DNA of 7,646 bases from an uncultured Collinsella sp. (GTDB lineage Bacteria > Actinomycetota > Coriobacteriia > Coriobacteriales > Coriobacteriaceae): the NCBI GenBank assembly GCA_905208635.1, contig CAJLPX010000053.1:1-7646 (forward strand), written 5' to 3'. Numbering within the stretch: the stretch's first letter is position 1; each line of letters opens with the position of its first letter. The position numbers were made by a program, and so were the translations under genes. Under the pieces are notes generated by a model. That model made no database searches. It saw only the letters and a list, made by a program, of their open reading frames with translations, and had not been told where the DNA came from. Below, one piece after another: positions 1 through 4,873 of the stretch.

Positions 1-32
1 CCTCCCCTCTGTGCGATTCAACGGTGTACTTC

Positions 33-82
33 GGGAACAGGCCCGCTGGCAACTAACTGCCAGCGGGCCTGTTCCTGTTTTT
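33..82 (+). terminator. Strong intrinsic terminator of an upstream gene outside the window
   Basis: Bases 34-51 and 58-75 are perfect reverse complements (18 bp) around a 6-base loop (52-57). A G·U pair (33/76) extends the stem, and T78-T82 follow. The T run is on the plus-strand 3' side only, so it ends a rightward transcript that enters from the left edge. No reading frame in bases 1-33 can be assigned to a protein. An 18-bp perfect stem is unusually long for an intrinsic terminator. Confidence 0.9.
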
Positions 83-122
83 CGGGGGAGTGCAATGGGC
101 AGAGCCGAACCGGTCGGGCACC

Positions 123-150
123 AAAAAAGGCGGACGCACTAGCGCCCGCC
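123..150 (-). terminator. Intrinsic terminator of trpS
   Basis: On the minus strand, 150-142 pairs with 137-129 (9 bp, one G·U) around a 4-base loop, followed by six T residues (128-123). It lies about 36 bases past the trpS stop codon and points the right way to end the trpS message. It faces the plus-strand terminator at 33-82, so the two transcription units converge here. Confidence 0.9.
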
Positions 151-185
151 CTATAGCAATCGAAAGTTCTAGCCAGCAGATCGAT

Positions 186-1235
186 CTAGTACACCATGCC
201 CATGGCGTCCTGAACCTCGGCCAGGGTCTGCTCGGCAATCTCGTTGGCGCGACGGTTGCCCTCGTGCAGCACGTCCTTCACATAGTCCAGGTCGTTTTCG
301 TAGCGCTGACGACGCTCGCGGATCGGCGCGAAGTACTCGTTGACGGCCTCGGTCACGTACTTCTTGAGCTGGCCGGAGCCGCCCATGCCAATCTCTTCGG
401 CAATCTCGACCTCGGAACGGCCAGTGCAGATGGCGGCCGTCGAAAGCAGACCGGACACGCCGGGGCGGTTCTCGGGATCGAATGTGATCATGCGCTCGGA
501 GTCGGTCTGGCTCTTCTTGATGCGCTTGGCCGTCTCCTCGGCGGTCATCGAGATGTTGATGGCGTTGCCGTAGCTCTTGCTCATCTTGCGACCGTCCAGG
601 CCCGGCAGTAGCGGGGTCTCGGACAGCAGCGCTTCGACCTCGGGGAACACTTTGCCGTAGCGGTTGTTAAAGCGGCGGGCGATGGTGCGGGTGAGCTCGA
701 TGTGCGGCAGCTGGTCGCGACCGACGGGCACCACATTGCCCTTGCAGAACAGGATGTCGCAGGCCTGGTGCACCGGGTAGGTGAGCAGAAGGCCGGTGAG
801 CTCGTGGCCCGAGGCCTCCATCTCGGCCTTGACCGTGGGGTTGCGCGCCAGCTCGGCCTCGGAGACCAGCGACAGGAACGGCAGCATGAGCTGGTTGGCG
901 GCGGGCACGGCGGAGTGCGCGTAGATCATGGTCTTGTCGGGGTCGATGCCGCAGGCAAGGTAGTCCATGACCATGTTGTACACGTTGTCCTGGATGTGCT
1001 CGGTCGTGTCGCGGTCAGTGATGACTTGGTAGTCGGCGATGAGCACGTTGGTCTTGGCGCCCATGTTCTGCAGCTCCACACGGCCCTTGAGGGTGCCGAA
1101 GTAGTGACCCAGGTGCAGACGGCCGGTGGGGCGGTCGCCGGTGAGCATGGTGAACTTCTCGGGCGTTTTGGCCAGGCCCTCGCGAATGGCGTTGCTCTTT
1201 TGCAGCGCGACTTCGTAGCTGTTCTCGTTTGGCAT
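186..1235 (-). CDS. trpS: Tryptophanyl-tRNA synthetase
   Basis: Class I aminoacyl-tRNA synthetase that activates L-tryptophan with ATP and loads it onto tRNA-Trp in the cytoplasm. The 349-residue product matches the usual length of bacterial TrpRS. Visible motifs are the HIGH-type signature HLGH (residues 41-44, in TGDRPTGRLHLGH) and the KMSKS loop (217-221, in GRKMSKSYGN). Between them lies the Trp/ATP pocket segment with HQACDILF (about 156-163) and VGRDQLPHIELTR. The start is the ATG at 1235 because AGGAG sits 5 bases upstream. The frame stays open for 40 more codons, but that extension is low-complexity Arg/Pro-rich translation of the intergenic region. It lies 161 bases downstream of the transferase gene on the same strand and has its own terminator. 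No T-box motif was seen in its short leader. Identity is secure. Confidence 0.97.
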   Translation of the reverse strand: MPNENSYEVALQKSNAIREGLAKTPEKFTMLTGDRPTGRLHLGHYFGTLKGRVELQNMGAKTNVLIADYQVITDRDTTEHIQDNVYNMVMDYLACGIDPDKTMIYAHSAVPAANQLMLPFLSLVSEAELARNPTVKAEMEASGHELTGLLLTYPVHQACDILFCKGNVVPVGRDQLPHIELTRTIARRFNNRYGKVFPEVEALLSETPLLPGLDGRKMSKSYGNAINISMTAEETAKRIKKSQTDSERMITFDPENRPGVSGLLSTAAICTGRSEVEIAEEIGMGGSGQLKKYVTEAVNEYFAPIRERRQRYENDLDYVKDVLHEGNRRANEIAEQTLAEVQDAMGMVY

Positions 1236-1396
1236 GATTGCTCCTAACGTATGTTCATGGGTCAAGATGATAACGCGTTTATTGGAGGGGCGGGTCGTAA
1301 GTAGGCGAGGGACGGGAGAGCGGCGGCTTGTGCGATGGGCGCGGCGTGGCTGCACGTTTGGCCGGCGGCGTCTGGACGCATCCTCGGCAGCTTACC
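1236..1396 (-). promoter_or_regulatory. trpS leader/intergenic region, promoter uncertain
   Basis: This is the 161-base gap between the transferase stop codon and trpS. On the minus strand a TATCAT hexamer (1272-1267, 5/6 to the -10 consensus) could start a roughly 25-base leader, but no good -35 lies at the right distance. A short inverted repeat at 1368-1379 (GCGTC-N2-GACGC) has no T run and is not a convincing terminator. Read-through from the upstream gene is therefore possible. Confidence 0.25.
1241..1245 (-). promoter_or_regulatory. Ribosome binding site that fixes the trpS start
   Basis: On the minus strand, AGGAG lies 5 bases before the ATG at 1235. No such site precedes the longer in-frame alternatives, so this decides the start. 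Confidence 0.85.
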
Positions 1397-2596
1397 CTAG
1401 CGCCTGTGGTGGCGCTCCTCCTTGCGTTCTTCTGCTGCCTGCTCCTCTTGCTTAAAGGCGGGATCGTCGGGGGTGACAAGCTCGTCCTCGTGCGTGCGCT
1501 TGTTGTAATGGTGACGCAACACGGGCTCAAACAGATGTAGATGCTTGGCAAAGGCCGCCGAGCCAATGGCGAGCACGGTAAAGATGAGCACGCGCATGGG
1601 CACCTCGACCTGGTTGATCGCGGCGGCGCCGGCCGAAAGCATAATGCACCAGGCATAGATGAGCAGCACAGCCTGCTTTTGGTTGTAGCCCTCTTGGATC
1701 AGGCGGTGGTGGATGTGGCCCTTGTCGGCCTGCCCGATGCTAATGTGGGCGCGCTTGCGGCGCACGATGGCGCTAAACGTGTCGATGATGGGCACGCCGG
1801 CAACGATGAGCGGGATGATAAGCGAGGTGAGCGCGGCGGTGCGGCTCACGTTGAGTAGCGAGATGGAGCCCAGCGCAAAGCCCAGAAGCAGCGACCCCGA
1901 GTCGCCCAAGAAGATGCTTGCGGGGTTGAAGTTGTAGCGCAAAAAGGCCAGACAGGCGCCAAAGAGCGCAATGGAGAGCGCAGCGGCGTCGATGCGGCCC
2001 GAGAGAACGGCCATCGAAAACATGGTGAACGAGGCGATGCCGCAGATGCCCGTGGCCAAGCCGTCGAGGCCGTCGATGAGGTTAATGATGTTGGTGAATG
2101 CCACCAGATAGATCACGGTGATGGGGTAGGCGAGCCATCCGAGCATGATCTCGCCGGGGGCAAACGGGTTGACGATGACGCCGATGCGCAGGCCGCCCAC
2201 GCAGGCGATGAGCGCAGCGAGGACCTGTCCGGCCAGCTTTTGCTTGGGCTTGAGCTGGATGACGTCGTCGATAGCGCCGGTCGCAAAGATGACGGTAAAG
2301 GAGAGGGCCAGCATAGGATAGCTAATGTGAAGGCGCGGGTGCGGCACCAGGACGGGCGGCCAGCCTAGGTGCCAGGTGCCTAGGATTTGCACAATGCAGG
2401 CAACGACCAGGCCCAAAAACACCGCCGTTCCGCCCAAACGCGGGATGGGCTTGGTGTTGATGCGGCGCTTAGAAGGATAGTCGACGGCGTCGAGCTTAAT
2501 TGCCAAGCGCTTGACCAGGGGCACCGTGAGGAAGGTCGTGATGAAGGCCGCCGCTGCCACGCATAGGTACGGTATGTAGCTCGGGGATGAAGCCAT
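1397..2596 (-). CDS. wecA/tagO-like: WecA/TagO-family undecaprenyl-phosphate N-acetylhexosamine-1-phosphate transferase
   Basis: Integral membrane enzyme of the MraY/WecA (glycosyltransferase 4) family. It transfers a sugar-1-phosphate, usually GlcNAc-1-P from UDP-GlcNAc, to undecaprenyl phosphate. This starts teichoic-acid-type or other surface glycans. The 399-residue product has many hydrophobic segments and the family landmarks in order: RRINTKPIPRLGG (44-56), the metal-binding pair in GAIDD (Asp110-Asp111), NLIDGLDGLA (172-181), NFNPASIFLGDSGS (222-235), PIIDTFSAIVRR (269-280) and HIHHRL (294-299). KGHIHHRL is characteristic of the WecA/TagO branch rather than MraY. A charged, His/Glu/Arg-rich tail of about 35 residues follows the last membrane segment. 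The start is the ATG at 2596; a TTG six codons upstream is possible, and neither has a clear ribosome binding site. The exact sugar and polymer cannot be read from the sequence. No glycan cluster neighbours it here. Confidence 0.92.
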   Translation of the reverse strand: MASSPSYIPYLCVAAAAFITTFLTVPLVKRLAIKLDAVDYPSKRRINTKPIPRLGGTAVFLGLVVACIVQILGTWHLGWPPVLVPHPRLHISYPMLALSFTVIFATGAIDDVIQLKPKQKLAGQVLAALIACVGGLRIGVIVNPFAPGEIMLGWLAYPITVIYLVAFTNIINLIDGLDGLATGICGIASFTMFSMAVLSGRIDAAALSIALFGACLAFLRYNFNPASIFLGDSGSLLLGFALGSISLLNVSRTAALTSLIIPLIVAGVPIIDTFSAIVRRKRAHISIGQADKGHIHHRLIQEGYNQKQAVLLIYAWCIMLSAGAAAINQVEVPMRVLIFTVLAIGSAAFAKHLHLFEPVLRHHYNKRTHEDELVTPDDPAFKQEEQAAEERKEERHHRR

Positions 2597-2728
2597 GAAT
2601 CTAAAAACCGCCAAGCGTCGAAGGGAAAGGTCAGAAGAACGCCATGCGCAAAGGGCATAGCCGAATCATGATACTCGACCAAGGGGGGTGCATGGAATTG
2701 CGCGCAGCGATAATCACGCGCTTACCAG

Positions 2729-2757
2729 ATATTAGGGTATTGTCGATGGATTGTTAG
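2729..2757 (-). promoter_or_regulatory. Candidate promoter of the WecA-like gene
   Basis: On the minus strand, CTAACA (2757-2752, 4/6 to the -35 consensus) is separated by 17 bases from TAATAT (2734-2729, 4/6 to the -10 consensus). It would give a leader of about 125 bases. Apart from this, I see nothing defined in 2597-2800. Confidence 0.35.
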
Positions 2758-2801
2758 AATGCCGGTGGGGATCCATATGGACTGTAATGGCGATTTTCGG
2801 C

Positions 2802-2972
2802 AAAAGAAAACCACCCCCCACGTTACGAAAATGAACCCACCTAAAACAGGTGGGTGCCCTCATCGACTGTTCCAGCGTCCTTAACAACGAAGGATACCTG
2901 TACTAGGTACGACTGTGTGGGCTCCCTAAATAAACGCGACGGTTCACCCAGTTGCTCCGCGGGGGGCGGAAT
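2802..2972 (-). ncRNA. Candidate structured small RNA of unassigned class
   Basis: On the minus strand this stretch folds into a closed, nested structure. A 12-bp closing helix joins 2969-2958 to 2822-2811 (two G·U pairs, otherwise Watson-Crick). Its 3' half is followed by a T-rich run, TTTTCTTTT (2810-2802). Inside are TGAACC (2946-2941) with GGTTCA (2837-2832), GCCC (2922-2919) with GGGC (2859-2856), and a stem 2915-2910/2877-2873 with one bulge. That stem carries two directly adjacent hairpins (2909-2905/2899-2895 and 2894-2890/2882-2878). An 8-bp hairpin lies near the 3' end (2855-2848/2842-2835). In the closing helix the wobble pairs are G·U on the minus strand but A·C mismatches on the plus strand, which favours minus-strand transcription. 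A TATGAT hexamer lies 6 bases before the proposed 5' end. Length of about 170 and a closing stem plus U run resemble 6S RNA, but the branched interior does not. It could instead be another known class, such as the raiA motif, or new. Function is not assigned. Confidence 0.5.
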
Positions 2973-2978
2973 ACCTAC

Positions 2979-3007
2979 ATCATAAAGCGGCACTTTATCG
3001 ATTCCAG
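2979..3007 (-). promoter_or_regulatory. Candidate promoter of the small RNA
   Basis: On the minus strand, TATGAT (2984-2979, 5/6 to the -10 consensus) is followed by 6 bases and then A2972, two bases before the closing helix begins. The -35 position 17 bases upstream reads CTGGAA (3007-3002, 3/6), which is weak. An inverted repeat ATAAAG-N5-CTTTAT (2982-2998) covers the upstream side of the -10 hexamer and the adjoining spacer, and might bind a regulator. Confidence 0.4.
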
Positions 3008-3009
3008 TC

Positions 3010-3038
3010 TTGACATTACAAAAATCGTGTCGGACGAT
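3010..3038 (+). promoter_or_regulatory. Candidate promoter of the radical SAM gene
   Basis: A perfect TTGACA (3010-3015) is followed after 17 bases by GACGAT (3033-3038, 3/6 to the -10 consensus). The predicted start near 3045 would leave a leader of about 75 bases. A dyad, AATCGT-N5-ACGATT (3023-3039), covers the spacer and the -10 region. The promoter is back to back with the candidate RNA promoter on the other strand. Confidence 0.45.
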
Positions 3039-3108
3039 TACGGCGCCTTGGGCTCGAGCCGTCTGTGCGGTTGGTCCCTTTACGTTTGAGCTGCTGAATC
3101 GTTGTTTT

Positions 3109-3112
3109 GGAG
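3109..3112 (+). promoter_or_regulatory. Ribosome binding site of the radical SAM gene
   Basis: GGAG lies 9 bases before the ATG at 3122. The in-frame TTG at 3107 overlaps this site and so is an unlikely start. Confidence 0.65.
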
Positions 3113-3121
3113 CATGTTTTT

Positions 3122-4060
3122 ATGCCGACGCCGTTGACCGAACTTTTTTCGCCCGCCTGCCATTTGTGTCCGCGCCGTTGCGGTGCGGCGCGCGACGAGG
3201 GCGCGCGTGGCGTGTGCGGCGCCGACAACACGCTTAAGGTCGCCCGCGCGGCGCTCCATATGTGGGAGGAGCCGCCCATTTCGGGCGAGGCCGGCTCGGG
3301 TACGATTTTCTTTAGCGGCTGTTCGCTCAAATGTATCTATTGCCAGAACCACGAGATCTCGACGGGCAATTTTGGGCTTGAGATTTCGCCCGAGCGCCTG
3401 GTCGAGATTATGCTGGAGCTGCAGGACCAAGGTGCCAATAACATCAATCTGGTGACGGCGACGCATTATGCTCACCTGCTGCCGGCCGCGATTTCCGCAG
3501 CTCGGGAGCGCGGACTGGTCATTCCAATCGTCTACAACACGAGCGGTTATGAGCGTGCGAGTGCCGTGGCGGCGCTCGGCGATTTGGTCGACGTGTGGCT
3601 TACCGACTTTAAGTATGCCAATGCGGCGCTTGCGCAGTCACTCTCTCATATTAAGGACTACCCGCGCGTGGCTGTGTCGGGTCTGGCCCAGATGGCGCGC
3701 GAAATTGAGCGCCGCGGGGGAGAGCTGGTAGACGGGGACGGGCTCATGAAGCGCGGCATAATCGTGCGTCATCTGGTGCTGCCGGGGCATGCGGACGATT
3801 CGTGCCGCGTGTTGGACCTGGTGTGGCAGACGATGGGCGACGTGCCGATCTCGGTCATGAACCAGTACACGCCCAATGCTCTCATGCGCGAACAAGGCGG
3901 CGACCTGGCGCGCGCCGTGACGCGCGAGGAGTACGAGCAGGTGCTCGACCATGCCGACGACCTGGGCTTTACGACGATGTTTTGGCAAGAAGGCGGAGCG
4001 GTAGACGAGAGCTTCACCCCGGCGTTCGACACCACCGGCGTCCTCACCAGCGCAAAGTAG
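3122..4060 (+). CDS. PflX-type radical SAM protein (pyruvate formate-lyase activase homologue)
   Basis: Predicted cytoplasmic iron-sulfur enzyme that cleaves S-adenosylmethionine to a 5'-deoxyadenosyl radical. The product has 312 residues from the ATG at 3122, supported by GGAG. The radical SAM motif CxxxCxxC is Cys67, Cys71 and Cys74 (GCSLKCIYCQN). A separate N-terminal cysteine group (Cys13, Cys16, Cys20, Cys32, in CHLCPRRCG and GVCG) is typical of the PflX/COG1313 branch and may hold a second metal site. Downstream segments such as VTATHYAHLLP, VWLTDFKYA and RHLVLPGH also fit that family. Classical activases of glycyl radical enzymes lack this N-terminal arrangement, and no glycyl radical enzyme is encoded nearby, so the substrate is unknown. 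The gene appears to be monocistronic: a long leader precedes it and a repeat-rich gap follows. The family call is firm; function is open. Confidence 0.88.
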   Translation: MPTPLTELFSPACHLCPRRCGAARDEGARGVCGADNTLKVARAALHMWEEPPISGEAGSGTIFFSGCSLKCIYCQNHEISTGNFGLEISPERLVEIMLELQDQGANNINLVTATHYAHLLPAAISAARERGLVIPIVYNTSGYERASAVAALGDLVDVWLTDFKYANAALAQSLSHIKDYPRVAVSGLAQMAREIERRGGELVDGDGLMKRGIIVRHLVLPGHADDSCRVLDLVWQTMGDVPISVMNQYTPNALMREQGGDLARAVTREEYEQVLDHADDLGFTTMFWQEGGAVDESFTPAFDTTGVLTSAK

Positions 4061-4069
4061 TGCGCTCGC

Positions 4070-4154
4070 CGATGATTTTTCTGGGACGGGGATTAAAAAA
4101 TCATCGAGAGGATCGCCTGCTCGAAAAGTTGTCAAAATAGCCGCGTCCCAAAAA
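4070..4154. repeat. Interlocked inverted repeats, possible REP/MITE-like element
   Basis: Two complementary pairs overlap. CGATGATTTTT (4070-4080) is a perfect complement of 4096-4106 (11 bp). Separately, GGGACGGGG (4083-4091), inside the loop of the first pair, complements 4141-4149 at 8 of 9 positions, and flanking T/A runs extend the match (4078-4082 with 4150-4154). The two stems cannot both form as simple nested hairpins. It follows the radical SAM stop codon by 9 bases and may help end that message, although no T run follows either stem on the plus strand. I suspect a dispersed intergenic repeat, but one copy cannot prove it. Confidence 0.45.
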
Positions 4155-4170
4155 GACTGGGTATTGGGCG

Positions 4171-4198
4171 TTGACAGTTGGCGAGCCGTAGGTAAAAT
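4171..4198 (+). promoter_or_regulatory. Promoter of tRNA-Ala
   Basis: A perfect TTGACA (4171-4176), 16-base spacer and TAAAAT (4193-4198, 5/6) place the transcription start around 4205. That is about 7 bases before the mature tRNA 5' end. This is the best promoter in the window and probably also serves the gene at 4349. Confidence 0.8.
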
Positions 4199-4211
4199 AT
4201 CAACTTGTCTT

Positions 4212-4284
4212 GGGGACGTAGCTCAGTTGGGAGAGCGCTGCCGTCGCATGGCAGAGGCCGAGGGTTCGACTCCCTTCGTCTCCA
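4212..4284 (+). tRNA. tRNA-Ala(CGC)
   Basis: A full cloverleaf of 73 bases. The acceptor stem is 4212-4218/4277-4283, the D stem 4221-4224/4233-4236, the anticodon stem 4238-4242/4250-4254 with loop 4243-4249, and the T stem 4260-4264/4272-4276 with loop TTCGACT. The anticodon is CGC (4245-4247), which reads GCG (Ala). The acceptor stem has G3 opposite T70, the alanine identity pair, which confirms the call. The discriminator is A4284. The next three bases are CCC, so the CCA end is not encoded and must be added after transcription. It has its own promoter and terminator. Confidence 0.97.
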
Positions 4285-4298
4285 CCCTTGGATTTGAT

Positions 4299-4330
4299 AA
4301 GCCGCTGACATTGTGTCGGCGGCTTTTTTT
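4299..4330 (+). terminator. Intrinsic terminator after tRNA-Ala
   Basis: A 12-bp stem (4299-4310 with 4314-4325, one U·G pair) closes a TTG loop, and the T run spans 4324-4330. It begins 15 bases after the tRNA and ends 18 bases before the next start codon, so any transcript of the following gene from the tRNA promoter must read through it. Confidence 0.88.
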
Positions 4331-4348
4331 AAAAGAAAGGGCTGTACC

Positions 4349-4789
4349 ATGGCCAAGCTTGAGTCCCAACCACTGTCTGCCGAGGAACGCGCCGAGTTGG
4401 AAGAGCTCCGCGCCGAGAAAGCTCGTCGCGAGGCCCAGGAAGAGGCACGCCGCGAGCGTGAGGAGCTGGCCGCCCTGCGTGCCGAGCGTGCGAAGGCCGA
4501 GGAGGCCGCCGCGAACGTCGCCCCCGCGCCCAAGCCCGCCGCCGCGAAGCCCGCGCCCACCGCACCTAAACCTCAGCCTAAAAAGGTCGCTCGTTCCAAG
4601 TCCGTCGAGCCCAAGCCGAGCCGTGACGAGATGACCTTTGCCCAGCGCATGGTTACCTCCAAGGAGCCTACGGGCGAGAACGAGATCCCTGGCATGGCGC
4701 CGGCTCAAAAAATCATCATTGTCCTTGCCCTCATCGCGTTTGTCATCTTTATGGGCTACACGATCCTGACCAGCATGGGCCTGCTCTAG
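4349..4789 (+). CDS. Small membrane-anchored protein with charged N-terminal helix, function unknown
   Basis: I do not recognise a named family. The 146-residue product has three parts. Residues 10-55 are rich in Glu, Arg and Ala (for example EERAELEELRAEKARR) and should form a long charged helix or coiled coil. Residues 56-90 are an Ala/Pro/Lys linker. Residues 121-143 are one hydrophobic segment (IIIVLALIAFVIFMGYTIL) near the C terminus. There is no signal peptide, so the bulk is predicted to lie in the cytoplasm, held by a C-terminal tail anchor. The ATG at 4349 is chosen because AGAAAGG lies just upstream and the longer frame would run into the tRNA terminator hairpin. No separate promoter is visible between that terminator and the start. 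An adaptor or scaffold at the membrane is possible, but this is only inference. Confidence 0.8.
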   Translation: MAKLESQPLSAEERAELEELRAEKARREAQEEARREREELAALRAERAKAEEAAANVAPAPKPAAAKPAPTAPKPQPKKVARSKSVEPKPSRDEMTFAQRMVTSKEPTGENEIPGMAPAQKIIIVLALIAFVIFMGYTILTSMGLL

Positions 4790-4873
4790 CCCATTCGCGC
4801 TGGGTGCCATGCCCGAACACTCTGCCCTTTTCCAACCCTCAACCTCTGCACAACGCATCCGAAAGGTCGCCCC
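4790..4873 (+). promoter_or_regulatory. C-rich, G-poor leader before pncB
   Basis: No convincing promoter is seen. The stretch 4815-4860 is rich in C and poor in G on the plus strand, a composition favoured by Rho loading sites. GAAAGG at 4861-4866, 7 bases before the ATG, is the ribosome binding site of pncB. Confidence 0.35.

Noticed and set aside
1..33. C-terminal end of a gene entering from the left
   Set aside because: The terminator implies one, but no frame in these bases can be tied to a protein.
702..1247. A 181-codon plus-strand frame opposite trpS
   Set aside because: Antisense shadow of trpS with His/Val/Gly-rich low-complexity translation and no ribosome binding site.
1236..1396. 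A T-box leader for trpS
   Set aside because: Neither the T-box antiterminator sequence nor a specifier hairpin is visible in the 161-base gap.
2802..2972. A firm call of 6S RNA for the candidate RNA
   Set aside because: Length and closing stem fit, but the two-hairpin junction does not match the long irregular hairpin of 6S, and I cannot run a covariance search.
4132..4560. A minus-strand frame whose translation contains the RESNPRPLPCDGSA pattern
   Set aside because: This pattern is the known false protein produced by translating a tRNA gene, here tRNA-Ala(CGC).
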